Source: Forficula auricularia
Lineage: Eukaryota > Arthropoda > Insecta > Dermaptera > Forficulidae
DNA length: 64,000 nucleotides
Direction of reading: 5' to 3'
NCBI GenBank assembly: GCA_024734495.1
Contig: JALMQS010000099.1
Coordinates: forward strand, 65,074,291-65,138,290
The stretch's first letter is position 1, and every line of letters begins with the position of its first letter. This document shows, one piece after another, positions 1-11,417 of the stretch. The notes beneath the pieces are model-generated. The model saw only the letters and a list, made by a program, of their open reading frames with translations, was not told the DNA's origin and ran no database searches. Both the position numbers and the translations under genes were made by a program.

Positions 1-88
1 TATTTTACCAAATTTAAATTTTATTATATTATTTAACTATTCTAAATCAAATGTTAAAATTGATCTCTTTCAATCCATTTTCTAACAG

Positions 89-201
89 GCTAACATTGGC
101 CTTTTGCTATCTTCGCCGAGGTCCACCATTACTACTACTAATCGCACTACTATTTCGAGTCTGCTTCTTCTTCAATATAGACCACGGTTCTGGACTATAA
201 C
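89..201 (+). CDS. candidate internal coding exon A (hypothetical)
   Basis: A 113-bp segment of mixed composition in AT-rich flanks. A pyrimidine-rich tract and AACAG acceptor end at 88, and a consensus GTAAGT donor starts at 202. Reading from the first base, the frame is open throughout (37 codons plus two bases), starting ANIGLLLSSPRS and ending RPRFWTI. A second frame is open until a TAA at 198-200. The two leftover bases can be completed by the first base of the candidate exon at 4309. I do not recognise a domain. The call rests on splice signals and an open frame only, so it could be chance. Confidence 0.35.
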
Positions 202-2009
202 GTAAGTAATACATGCATTGGCGCGAATTCGTTCTGGGGTGTCATTTTCAAAATTAACTAAAAATCAATTTGACTTTTTATATCGTTTTCAATTTAGTTA
301 ATTTTAGTTTTAGCCATGTTGCCAAACATTTAGGATGTTTTTCTTCAGCATTTCTACTTTATTCCCTAACAACTTAGCTCTAGTAGACTAATTAAATTAA
401 ATATTTTTTGAATTGATTTATGTAGTTATATGTATTTAATTAAAAAAATGGTATTTACATTTACATTAAAATTAAAATTTTTATAAATTAAAAAACAAAA
501 ATATTAATTTTATTTCAATATTCTAACTAATATTATTTCTCTTCACAGGTATAGAATGTAAAATAAAACTACGCAAAACAACAAAACTCTTCTTTATTTT
601 TAATATTGAAATAAAATTATATTTTTCCTTGAAGAAAAAAAGACTAAATTTTAAATTAGACTTAGAATGCAATAATTTTTGGCTAATTATATGTAAAATT
701 GTATTTTAAGTTTTAATATTCATCCCTACTTACTTCTAAATAAAAAACAACTGCTCCTCCTTTGAATATTAAAAAATGAAATACAATACTTTCTTTCAAA
801 ATTGACAAATTTTCCTTTGAGAATTTAATAGATAGAGATGGGCCAGATTTTCAGAGTCCTCATCATTTAGGTTCTCCGAGTGGCTCTGAGACTGATGGTT
901 GGTTATTCGCTTACAAAGTAAGAGTCATTAGGGCTCGTTGTTAGAATGTCCTACTTAGATGTTGCATTTAATGTGCCGCAGAGATTCTCTTTCAGAGAAG
1001 CAGCTCGACTAATGTGGATTCTCATCAATTTAAAATTTTTAGTTATTCAGATGATTAGGCTAGAGATGTGCGTAATTGTCCCTGATTTGTACTGCCTGAT
1101 TTCAAAAATAGTCTAAAAGACACGTACATTCTTTATTTAATAGACTAAATTCATATATAGTTGATGGGGATGCGCCAATGCCAATGATTCAAAATATCAA
1201 ACACCAATAATAGAATAAAATAAAAATAAATGCAAGTAAATATATTTAAGATAATTTCTGATAGATTGATTCAATGTTTGTTTTCTGAGTAAATAACAAA
1301 TCTCACATATAAGTTAAATGTCATTGAAGATAATTAATAATAATACATAAATGAGAAACAAAAATCATTAAATAAAATTTTAAAAAATTCGACTTTCTGC
1401 ATATAAATCATAATTTAATTAATTTTTTTTTCAATCGAAAAATGATAAAAATATATAGGTTATTATTAAAAAAACAAATTTTACATTTCAAAATTCATCA
1501 ATAATTTCAAAATCAATTTAAATCTTTTTTTTTATTAATTATGTTTTTAAAAACTTTATTGTGAAAACCAAAATTTTCTTGCTAAAAATATTGTTAAAAT
1601 TAAATATAATATGTGGATATATAAGTATGTTTTGTATTTTTTTAAAGTAATATGCAATTTTTCATAATTAATTAAAAATTTAAATATTATAGAAATTTCA
1701 AATGTTTAAATCAAACATTTCTTATTATAATTATAAAACTTTATTGTGAAAACCAAATTTTCTTGCCCTTCAAATATTATTAAAATTAAATATAATAATA
1801 TGTGGATATATAAATGTTTTGTATTTTTAGAAGTAATATGCAATTTTTCATAATTATTCAAAAATTTAAAATATTATAAATTTCGAATGTTTAAATCAAA
1901 ACATTTTATTACATATAATTATAAGGAAATAATTTTAAATATTTACATTATTATAATAGAGTAAATATTCACTATTAATACTAACGATAAAATAATTGCT
2001 TGAGATTCA
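202..2009. other. AT-rich non-coding stretch
   Basis: If 89-201 is an exon, this is intron. It is AT-rich and holds the tandem duplication at 1552-1922. A more balanced segment lies at about 830-1080, without a long frame or recognisable RNA. I see no other gene. Confidence 0.5.
1552..1922. repeat. tandem duplication, ~185-bp unit, two copies
   Basis: Two adjacent, similar AT-rich units (about 1552-1736 and 1737-1922) both begin with AAAACTTTATTGTGAAAACC. Both share the run ATATGTGGATATATAA and end in a TCAAATGTTTAAATCAAA-like stretch. Small indels separate them. No coding potential is visible. Confidence 0.75.
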
Positions 2010-2790
2010 TTATCGCGTGGATTGAAGTCTGTCGCCCGGAGCCTGCAGGCTTTCCACGTGGGTCCATTAGAGGGGAGATCATGGTCAGTGTCATCCATTT
2101 TGGGCCTCTGCTGGACACTTATGATCATTAGATTTTAAGTTTATCTCAGTTTGCCTCTAATCTAATCTTAGATAGATCGCTCTGTTTAGGTCCTTAATGG
2201 TGCATGTGTTGAGCTTTAGAGTCCGTAAGAGGCTAATATCGAATATCACTGTCTTGTTCTCATACGAAAGAGGCTCACAGTGAGTCGGCAGACGGAATGT
2301 CGGTTGAGGTCCGGTCTCCTCCTAATCTTAAGTTGCGATGCGATTTCGGGAGATCAAATTGATCTCACACAATATAGTCAGTGAACAAGGGTTCGATGCT
2401 AGATTTTGCCCGAGTGAATGACTCCAGGAGGAGGGCCTCTTATTTCCGGATCTGCCCGGAACTCGTGAGTAAACTTGAGAAGGAAATTTTGGGCGATGAC
2501 TGACAGAAAGATCCTCTACCTTTGTAAACTCCTTTGTACATCTCTCTGACAGTCGTTGCTGTTGCGCTTTCGGATCTAGGGACTCCCCGAGGAGGCTCCC
2601 CTTTTGCTAGGGACTGTGCGATGCGTTACCCGCCTTGGTTTCGGTCGCCTCACAATTAAAGTTCCCCTTTCGTCTCTTATACCTATCCAGGTACAGGCTA
2701 GGTAGGATCTCTTTCAGGAGCCCTGGGCTCCACTATGCTGAGGTCTAAAGAATCAAATTTCTTGTTCACTGGCCGGTTCTCGCGGTGCGC
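2010..2790. other. GC-balanced block of unknown nature
   Basis: About 780 bp with clearly higher GC than its surroundings and few A/T homopolymers. No long open frame is seen on either strand, nor a recognised rRNA, tRNA or transposon signature. It contains a CCACGTGG E-box-like palindrome near 2055 and several short inverted repeats (for example CTAGGTAGG and CCTATCC near 2685-2708). It could be an old element, a non-coding RNA or a regulatory block. Confidence 0.4.
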
Positions 2791-3654
2791 GGTTTCCGAC
2801 TCAAAAAGTTCAATTTTTTCGTTTTTAAATTGAAATTATGAGAATTTTTCAGAACAAATCAAACTAGATTTCTTGTAATCAAATGATGAGATATTTGATT
2901 CAAATTCAATACGATTTGGATCAGCGTATAAACCAAAAAATATGGCTATTTATTGCTTTTGTACTCTGGTTGTCTACTTCCATTTACAGGATTTTCTTTG
3001 TAAATGGAAGTGTAAACTAATATTTTTTTGAGCTATGTCTTAGAATGTCTCTTCAACTGGCTCTGCTTTCGATGGTCTAACCAACAGCGACTTCTATACG
3101 CTAGGGATATCGAGTCTCTACATGGTAAATATATACGATTTTATTTTATAAATAAAGGAACATTTCGATTTCAGAATGATATTTATTTTTATTTATAAAT
3201 TATTTTCTTCTTCTAAATCCTTTAAAAACTAATGGGGTTGGGAAAAGACAGTTTATACTATTGTTTTTTAATAAATACATAATCATATAGTATAAGAAAT
3301 GTAAAAGTGAAAAAAATATATTTATTTGGATCACTGTAGACTTTGTCATTCTAGAAAATAGTTCACGCTAAAGAAGTTCCAAAAGCACTCATCTTAATTA
3401 TTTTGAATAAAAAAATATATATATACATATTTTTTTATTTCGAAATTTTCTTTATTTATATATTATTCACATAGTGGTAATTCATTTTAAATTTTCTAAA
3501 ATTTTGATGGTAATTTAAAAATCCACTTTTTGCACTCCATGCGATCGCAATTCTCCAATTTTGATAGTGAAATAAAATTTAATTTCTCTATACTTATTTT
3601 AATATAATAATAATTTCTGGAACGTTAAGAAAAATCATTTTCGATCATGATTTT

Positions 3655-3830
3655 TTCTGTATGTTTATCTGCTTTTGTGGCTGAATGTTTGCATGTCTGT
3701 GTACCTGGATTCAGATACCCACGATTCTTAAGATCGAAAAGACTTTGAAAGTTCGTTCTTGTGGTAAAATGTTTGTATTTGCAATTCAGAAAACTGATTA
3801 CATTTTAGGCTTTTTCGCTCCAGATCTTTC
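3655..3830. repeat. dispersed repeat family J, copy 1
   Basis: Similar sequence recurs near 18280-18560, 36160-36290 and 47570-47640. Shared landmarks are TGAATGTTTGCAT, GATACCCACGAT, a GAAAGTTCGTTCT-like stretch and CAGAGAATTGATTA-like ends. It looks like the end of a transposable element, but I could not assign a class. Confidence 0.55.
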
Positions 3831-4308
3831 TGTTAAAAAAAGTAAAGTATTCAAAAATTTTTAAAAATAATTTTGTGAGATTTGCAATCTGATTCTATAG
3901 TAAAAATAAACAATTAATCAGATGTGTTGCATTTTCACCAACTACAAACAACGTACCTACCGTGTCTTGAAAATTTTCACTTTTCCTTCAATTTGTGTCT
4001 GATGAAATTAAATAACTCCACGTTATAAATTCATTTAAAAAATTTCAATTTTGAAAATCAAATTGACATCCCAATTTGAAATTTCTAGTAGAAATAAGAT
4101 TCTTAAAAATGTAGATATTTTATAATCTCACCGTGGGCGATACAATCTCAAAAAATCTTGATCAATGAATTGCCATTAAATTGAACTATTAAAACGCATA
4201 AAACTTCAATACTCTTTCTCTCTCCTTGGGATTTGAATATTTCTTTTTTGATATTTTAACATTTAAAATAATTTAATTGCAAAATTTATTTCATTTATTG
4301 GTTTCCAG

Positions 4309-4459
4309 GTCAAAAAAGACATCTTGCGACATTTCTATCCCACGACACGACAACATCGAGGAGGCATCATGAGCAACGCCGTTCGAATTGACTGTCAAAC
4401 AACAACAGCCGGAAGTTAACTTAACACCCGGATCTACAGGTCCAACGGAAAACTGCAAG
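4309..4459 (+). CDS. candidate exon B with an in-frame TGA
   Basis: The acceptor is TTGGTTTCCAG (ending 4308) and the donor AAG/GTGGGC begins at 4460. After the first base, fifty codons run in one frame with a single interruption, TGA at 4370-4372. Before it the frame reads KKTSCDISIPRHDNIEEAS; after it, ATPFELTVKQQQPEVN and onward to PTENCK. The other two + frames are also broken. The first base fits the two bases left by 89-201, and the exon ends in phase 0. Possibilities are a terminal exon ending at the TGA, a recoded or readthrough TGA, a pseudo-exon, or a sequencing error. The - strand is also open across this stretch but lacks a splice pair. The function is unknown. Confidence 0.35.
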
Positions 4460-4597
4460 GTGGGCGCATTTATCATCTCAAACAGTTCTTGTTTTTAAGT
4501 ATTTTATTCATGCAATATTAATCTTGGCATCGAATATAGAGGAATTTCTCTATTTATTTGTTTTTATTTTATACTATGCAGCTGCAAGGCGGCCCTC

Positions 4598-4969
4598 TTG
4601 CTAGCCAGGGGGCACGCCCCTGAACCCTCCCTCCCTCCGAAACACACCCCTCACCCCCGCACCGCGGCCCCCCACCCCAACACTCCATTCCGCGCCCTAA
4701 CCCACTACCCCCCAACCCCTCCAGCACCCCCACCCCCGTTCCCAACCCCTTTCCCTACACCACAAACCGCACCCCACTCACCTCGGACCCCGCACCCCAT
4801 CCACCCCGTGCCCTCCAACCCTGCGCACCACACCCCCGCCCAGCCCCCTGGACACCACCCCGCTATGCCCTCTGATTCCACCCCACACCGCCCCCTGCAC
4901 CCCCACCCTACTCTGCCTCACACCTCACCCCACACTCATTCCACCCCCGCACCGTTTTTGCATTTCTAG
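4598..4969 (+). repeat. C-rich, G-poor low-complexity block
   Basis: About 370 bp in which the + strand is dominated by C with some A and T and very little G, mostly CCCC and CACCCC runs. One + frame stays open (proline-, threonine- and histidine-rich) only because such sequence lacks stop codons. The left edge, with GGGGGCACGCCCC, resembles the GC-rich edge of the repeat near 21660-21730. I do not call a protein. Confidence 0.6.
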
Positions 4970-5570
4970 CCTTCCTAGTGACCCACAGATTATGTATACA
5001 AAATTTGGTTGAATTTGGCCCAAGAAAAGAATTTTCATTTTTCTGACCTCCCATTTCAGGTGGTTAGCTTTTGCATTTTCAGCTCTCTAGAGGCCAGAGA
5101 TTATGTATACAAATTTGGTTAAATTTGCTCAAACAAGAATTAAATTTTTTCACCCTCCCCCTTTTTGGGTGGGTTTTGGGGAAATTTTTTTAAACAAAAC
5201 TTGTCAGAAATCACATCCCCTACAACTTTGCTTATCATAAAATTTGCCATAGGGTTAATAGTTTAGGAGTTATTTGATAATTTTCAATCGTGCGCCCCCA
5301 AACCCCTTCTGGGAACAAAACGTTATATAGCTAAAAACGTAAGTTAGAGAGCATCTGATCATAAATATGAAATTTCATAATAATCCCTTCAGCCGTTTTA
5401 CGTGAATCGTGAGCAACTTTTCGGAAACCACTGAAGCATACAGACAGACATACATACATACATACATACATACAGACAGGAATTTTGTTGAGGGTGTTTT
5501 CGTTCATAACTTTGCTTGAAACGTGTACAGCAAAATGTAGCGTAATTTGGAGCAATGTACAGACAAAACC
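4970..5570. repeat. diverged family A relative plus GTAT/ACAT microsatellite
   Basis: Two diverged copies of the family A unit (GATTATGTATACAAAATTTG followed by a TTGAATTTG-like run) lie at about 4988 and 5100. A segment with CCTTCAGCCGTTTT follows, then ACATACATACATACAT at about 5450-5475 flanked by ACAGACAG. This arrangement of a degenerate element followed by a tetranucleotide repeat suggests an old mobile element end. Confidence 0.55.
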
Positions 5571-5942
5571 TTAATTTTTTATATATATACTAGATTCAAA
5601 AACCCTACTAAAATCCGAAAACCGGGATTTAAAATTTTATCGGGTTTTTATAAGACCTAGTTGGTATGTTATCAATATAGATTAAGTGAAAGCCATGTGA
5701 TGTGCACTTTAAACACGTCTCTATATTTTTATTCAGTTTTAAATTTGCAATGAATGTATTAAATATGAATTTTACGTGTTGCTGACCAAATGTTCTAAGG
5801 GACAAGGTCAATTTTAATAAAAAAATTTGCAATGAAATGGCCATTCGTAGAGATAGCCTGAGGATATTAATAGAATGAAGGGTAGTTTGGGGGTTATGAT
5901 TGTGTCTATTGACTCCACTTGCACTTGCACTTGGTCTCTCGA

Positions 5943-5964
5943 ACACACACACACACACACACAC
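5943..5964. repeat. (CA)n microsatellite
   Basis: About eleven CA dinucleotides in a row. The open frames running through it on both strands are by-products of the repeat. Confidence 0.9.
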
Positions 5965-6354
5965 GCCCAGCCTGAGGCTTTAAGCCCTCCCGGCCTGTAT
6001 ATACATGGCCAGTGTATACTAAGGAAATGCTCATGTGCCGCTCTATTAGTCCATGGAAATTTAATCACTCTATCAATAAAACACACTTTAATTAATATAG
6101 ATTGGCCTATTAAAGGAGAGATTATATTCAAATATATATACATTCAGCCTCCATACTCAAATTTATTCACAAAATAGTAAGCCTTAAAAATAAAAATTAC
6201 CGAAAGCTTTGTTTGAGATATTTTTACTTTACCATATTTTTTTCTTAAAAAATAGATTAATATATAAACTAGTCTTGCATTCACTGGGATGTTCAATTTT
6301 TGAAGTATTTTATCCATCACCAAAAATATATAAGTTAATTTCCCTGGGACAGCT

Positions 6355-7400
6355 CGAAATTGAATATAAGACAGTTAAAGTTGCCGATAGAAATAGATTT
6401 AAATTTTCTAAGAAAATCACAAAATGGTGTCATCTTTTAGATCTGAGATGGAAGGATTATTTTTAATTACACTGCTCAACAAAAATTAAGCAAAAATTTG
6501 TATCCCTAAACCTAGCAATGGATTCCAATAGAGTTTTATACGCTGATTATCATGCAAATTTCCAATTTTTTACAACAGGTCAGTGTTTTGAGATATTGTC
6601 TGTCAAAACGACGAAAATGGCCATTTTGACCTATTTTCGAGTCCCAATAGATATTAAATAGCAATATTTGAAATCAAACTAATTTGTTGACTTAATAGAA
6701 AACAGCTTTCTCTTTGCTTTTAAAATTATCACTTGTTTGTAGCTCAATTAGAACTCAATCTATAACTAAAAAGCTAAGACCATATGTTTTTATCTATATA
6801 TTATCATTTATAATCACGTAGTTTTAGTTTATTATTTATAACTCGAGTTTTAATTGAGTTAAAAACAAGGGGTAATTTGAAAACCAAAGAGGAAGCTGTT
6901 TTCTATTATATTAACAAAATATTTTGATTTCAAATATTGCTGTTTAATATCTAATGGGACTCGAAAATAGGTCAAAATGGCCTTTTTCGTCGTTTTTGCC
7001 GATAATGTCTCCAAAACAAGAGCTAATCGGTAATTTTTATGATGATTCATGTGGAAATACTATACATAAGAAACAGCTATTTTTGAGCCCGAAACATTTT
7101 CATTGTTGGGCAGTGTTATATGTCAGACGGGCTGATTATTAGCCCCTCTCTTGTGCCAGTAACAGCAATTCGGGCTATTTCGCTACCCTGTGAGTTGCGA
7201 ACCTCAAAGATTTCAATCTATATGTTTAAAATTTCGCCATCTACTGATTCTAAATTAAATACATAGCCATGACATAGAGTTTAAACAAAGATGATTGAGT
7301 GCTTCTGTTTCGAATTTTGAATTTCTTCAAATTGAATATGAACGAGTTCACGTTGCCGATAGAAATAGATTTTTTTCTAGTAAAATCCCAAGAAGCTGTT
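6355..7400. mobile_element. family D fold-back element (copy 1), split by a nested fold-back
   Basis: The left part (6355-6469) has the family arm TTGCCGATAGAAATAGATTT, and the right part (7116-7400) shows ATGTCAGA and CCAGTAACAGCAAT followed by TACATAGCCATG. Both match the copy at 12672-13108. The arm motif returns as GTTGCCGATAGAAATAGATT near 7350, so the element is an inverted repeat. Its middle is interrupted by a 646-bp insertion (6470-7115). Confidence 0.6.
6470..7115. mobile_element. fold-back element with CACTG termini inserted in family D
   Basis: A long inverted repeat. The left end CACTGCTCAACAAAAAT is mirrored by the right end TTGTTGGGCAGTG, and inner arms pair over most of the length (for example CGAAAATGGCCATTTTGACC near 6612 with GGTCAAAATGGCC near 6970). 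A TTA is duplicated on both sides (6467-6469 and 7116-7118). No transposase is present, so it is non-autonomous. Confidence 0.65.
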
Positions 7401-7900
7401 ATGTATTAAATCCTAAGGATTCGATAAATTGATCAGTCAGGGTCTCATCTTCGGGTAGCTTTAATTTGATAGGATTTTTCTTAATTAAAGTAATTATTCA
7501 CAGGTCCGAGTGTCAAAAAAATTTATATAATTATCTCAAAAACAACTCAAATAATTTTGATTAAACATGCTTTATTAACCATTTTCTAAAACTAGTAATC
7601 AATCTAATTCGTTTTTAACTTTGAAAAAATAATTTTGGTAGAATTTTTAATTAATTTTCATAGAACTAAGTTTCGCTTCTCTCTTTTGTATGCACACAGA
7701 AGGGGCTGGATATCATTTTCTCAAATACCTTGAGGGGTATTGTGGATTGGTACTCTAGGTCATTTTTAACCGATTTATAATTTCGCCAAATGCTATAAAT
7801 ATAATTTTTTTCTTCATTTTTATGATTGTTTTTATAAAGAACAGTATTCATTTATTTGAATAAAAAATAAACAATAATTTATTTCAAAATATTGTATATT

Positions 7901-8284
7901 AGGGGCCGTCAATAAATTACTTGAAACAAATTTCAAGATTTTTAGACACTCCTCCCCCTGTGTCACATTTTCATTGAGCCCCCCCCCCCCTGTATTATGA
8001 CGTCATACTTACTATCACTTTTATTATTTATTCGAAAAAAAAATTAAGTATTTTTGCTAAAAATTGCTTGCTTACAATTTTTTGTCTAGATTTATTTTGT
8101 CAACATTTTCAGGTTGGAAATAATAATAACCTGAAATCTAAAAAATATATTTGAAAATTAAAAAAAAAATTTAATTTGACTTTTTTGACATCACCATTTT
8201 TAAAATCTCCGGGCCCCCCTTGTCACATTTTGTCACACATCTGAGATGCCCCTCCCCCTGTGTGACGTAATTTACGGAGGCCCT
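7901..8284. mobile_element. family E terminal-inverted-repeat element, copy 1
   Basis: It starts GGGGCCGTCAATAAATTAC and ends with TGTGACGTAATTTACGGAGG followed by CCC, an inverted repeat of the start. It contains C-rich runs next to TGTCACATTTT motifs, which are characteristic of this family (also at 11151-11417, 14322-14460 and 61440-61545). No coding capacity is visible. Confidence 0.65.
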
Positions 8285-9769
8285 TTATATTACATAGCCA
8301 CAAAAAAATTCTGATTGATTTTTTATATAAACTTATTATTAACATGTGGCTGAATAAAAATAAACCATGAGGTTTGATCAAAACAAAAGAAGTGGTTATT
8401 TAAATAAACAATAATTAAAAACAAGCGAAGCTCAGTCTTCGAGCTATTAATATTAATATACTGCTTTTATCTACCACAAGAAATTAGTGATCAAAGCTCT
8501 GCCTAGCGTACTTTAGTACTAAATGAAATGTAGTAATAATAATAATTAATAGGGAATGTGGTTGTTTGATTTCTTTGTTGATAATCTCACTCCACTTGCA
8601 TATATTTCTCCTTGATTAGGGTAGCCCTCTCTCTCTCTCTGCGGGTTGCCTTGTTTGTCTATAAATCATTTATGAATTGTAGCCCTCAAAATATGGCATT
8701 CAAACAATTCCTCTTATCTATTTGTGTATTAATTAATTGAAGACCCCGAGCTGGTAGAAACGTCCACGTCCGCTCATCATTCAGCAAGCGAGGGAAATTC
8801 CCTTTTATATATATCCATTGATTTAGCGGACAAATAAAAGCATCTCTATCCAGATCGACCAATATTAATTGATATTTTCTGAATTCGAACCCCCCCGCAC
8901 CCCCTTGCTACTGCACCCCCTGCCCACCCCCACACCCTGTTCTCTTTTCCGTCTGGCACTCTATATGATTGTTCCTATAAAACCGGCTGCCTAAAAGGCC
9001 AATCGCTAATCGTTATTTATCGCCTTAGATCCGCCGCCCTGCAGGGCGTTAAGTGGTCCGAGCAACCCCCTATTCTTTCCTTCCAATCCAACCCACATGA
9101 CCGTTTTACATAATATATACAAGTAATAGTTTTTTTTCTCTCTCCAACTTAATGGAAAGCTTGTTTTATTCATCTGTTTTGATTAAAGGAGAGCTTGCTT
9201 GCTTCCACGTCATATAATTCACCAAAATAATTATCTTTTCATTAAACAGACATTCGGGAGAACCTTTATGGTTGTTTAATTTTGTTCATAAAATTCTTTA
9301 CTAAATTGATACTCTCTCGCTCTCTGGGTTCGTTTTATTTTCTTCTTTTTGTGATGAAATAAGGGATGAGGGTCATAAAATTCATTCAAGTATTTTTAGG
9401 GTAATCTATTTCTATTCCTTTTTATTTATATAAATGTTTAGAAAAAATTTATCGTCAGTGTTTTTTTTTTTGTATCATTTGTCTTTTTCCAAATTAGTTC
9501 TCATTAAAACAGTCTATTTCGTAAACGTGTTAAGAATTGTAACACAGTATGTAGAACAATAATTTTTCGCGAGTATATTATATATTGTAATCCTAGAAAA
9601 TTTTCTCAACGCTCGGAGAAATTTTAGTAAAAAATCCTGATGCAGTACTCAGAATCGACCTGACAAACCAAAGTTAAGAGCTTATACTGCTGCACGGTAC
9701 CGAAAAAAGTTAAAATATCTTACTAAGCTTGCATATTTTTTATATAGACTTAATTATTTTTTTGAAGAT
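8285..9769. other. mixed intergenic stretch with a GC-balanced block
   Basis: AT-rich flanks surround a block at about 8735-9085 with more even composition, including TCGCTAATCGTTATTTATCG and a palindromic CCGCCCTGCAGGGCG near 9035. It has no long frame. The homeodomain-like TAAT and TTATT cores and unique character suggest possible regulatory sequence, but this is inference. Confidence 0.35.
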
Positions 9770-10795
9770 GTTAGATTTATTAAAATTTGAATTTTTAGTG
9801 AAATCACTAGGGCTTTTGCCCTATTTGCCTTTTTTTTTATTTATGGCTTACAATTTAGGCTAATATGATATGTATGCGTTTTAGGAAATTCTGAATAAAA
9901 TAAGAGGCATTTGTTAGTGCTAGTTAGTGATAATCCATATTTTGCCTTATTCTGGTTGTTAGCGCCTATTTAATCTATAAATGCCTTTTTAGTGCCTATT
10001 TTAACTAAAATTGGCAATTTCCATTTTTTTACGATCTATACATTTTCTAAATTTAAAAGTTTTTTGAATTATTAAGAAAATATTCCGAAAAAATTATTTA
10101 TCGAGCCTCTAGGCGGCGGCAGGGTCGGAAAGGACACCCAAAAATCAAAAAGTGGACCATATTTAATAGCTTGTTCCGATCTTGAAGCAACAAATAGTTC
10201 TACAATTGCTAGAGCAATTCCCAAAGTATTTCGTAACTTTCAATTTCCTTGTCTCCTAAAAATATTATGTATCGTCATTTATTAATAGGAATTTGAATTA
10301 TACTTGTACAGGTGGCCTGCAGAAAATAATGATGAAACATTTTTGGTTAACAGACCGCTCACTAAATATTTTACTTTTATTTTCAAGTGCCTCTTTGTTC
10401 TTAAAATGCCTTTTTAAGTTCCTATTTTTACTTAAAATGCCTTTATAAGTAGCTATTTTAGTTATTTTTAGTGCTTAGTTGCCTGCCTATTTTAAAGATT
10501 TTTAATGCCTATAAATCCTAGCTCTAGAAATCACACATAATTAATTATAATTATTTATTGATTAAGAACAAATAATAGGTACCTACAACTACGACGATTC
10601 GATCGACTTAATCTGTTATCGTTCTCAAGTATGAGCAGCCACTTTGATTTTAGGTTGAGAACGATTGCAGAATCAGTCGATCTAAACATCGTAGTTGTAT
10701 TGAATTATTTGTTTTTGTTTAATAAATAATTATAATTGATTATGTGTTATTTCACTAAAAATTCAAATTTTAATCAAATTAATCACAAAAATAAA
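9770..10795. mobile_element. fold-back element carrying a nested hAT-like insertion
   Basis: The left arm (9770-9807 continuing at 10527-10620) pairs with the right arm (about 10650-10795). AAATTTGAATTTTTAGTGAAAT near 9783 mirrors ATTTCACTAAAAATTCAAATTT near 10750, and CTACAACTACGACGATTCGA near 10585 mirrors TCGATCTAAACATCGTAGTT near 10678. The intact right arm shows what the left arm looked like before the insertion. Confidence 0.7.
9808..10526. mobile_element. hAT-like non-autonomous element, 719 bp
   Basis: It is flanked by a perfect 8-bp target duplication GAAATCAC (9800-9807 and 10527-10534). Ends are TAGGGCTTTTGCC and CCTAGCTCTA, so terminal repeats are short and imperfect. Inside, AATGCCTTTTTA and AGTGCCTATTTTA motifs are repeated many times. 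8-bp duplications are typical of hAT transposons. No transposase is seen. Confidence 0.7.
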
Positions 10796-11150
10796 AGCTT
10801 CAATAGGTTCATTACTAATGTTAGATATATATTTGTGTTATGTTATTTTTAAATATATTATTGTATTTAACCCCTTTACTATAATAAATAATGCAAAGGA
10901 CGTAAATTATAAGCTAAATAGGTATATACTTAAGTCCAATATTTCAGCCATTTTCATACAAAAGGACTCAGGAAAGATTTTTTGCATAATAGAAAAATTA
11001 TTATATCGCTTAGCCCCTTCGATAAATAATAAAAAAATTGACCACTTTTAATGTTCCATATATAGGATTATTTTAAGACTATTTCGAAGTTTCTAGCATT
11101 TTAGTTTTCTAGATATTAAGCCATTTTAGGGACCATGAATACATACTAAG

Positions 11151-11417
11151 TAGCCGTCCATAAATTACGTCACACAGTAAGGGGAGGGGGCATCTCAGAT
11201 TTGAGACAAAATGTGACAGGGGGGCCCAGAGATCTTAAAAATTGTGATCTCACAAAAGTCAAATTAAAATTTTTAAAAATTATAGGGTATAAGAGTGATA
11301 GTGTGACGTCACAATACAGGGGGTTCAATGAAAATGTGACAGAATGTGACACATAGTGAAGGGGAGGGGGGGTTAGAAATCTTAAAATTCGTGTGATGTA
11401 ATTTATGGACGGCCCTT
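11151..11417. mobile_element. family E element, copy 2 (near full length)
   Basis: The start CCGTCCATAAATTACGTCA and the end TGATGTAATTTATGGACGG form an inverted repeat about 20 bp long. It carries G-rich runs and TGTGACA/TGTGACGTCACA palindromes inside. Length is about 267 bp and it is non-coding. Confidence 0.7.

Noticed and set aside
2010..2790. Ribosomal RNA
   Set aside because: I could not match any conserved rRNA landmark on either strand.
4598..4969. 123-codon proline-rich frame on the + strand
   Set aside because: Arises from C-rich low-complexity sequence without stops. There is no domain, and no splice or promoter context.
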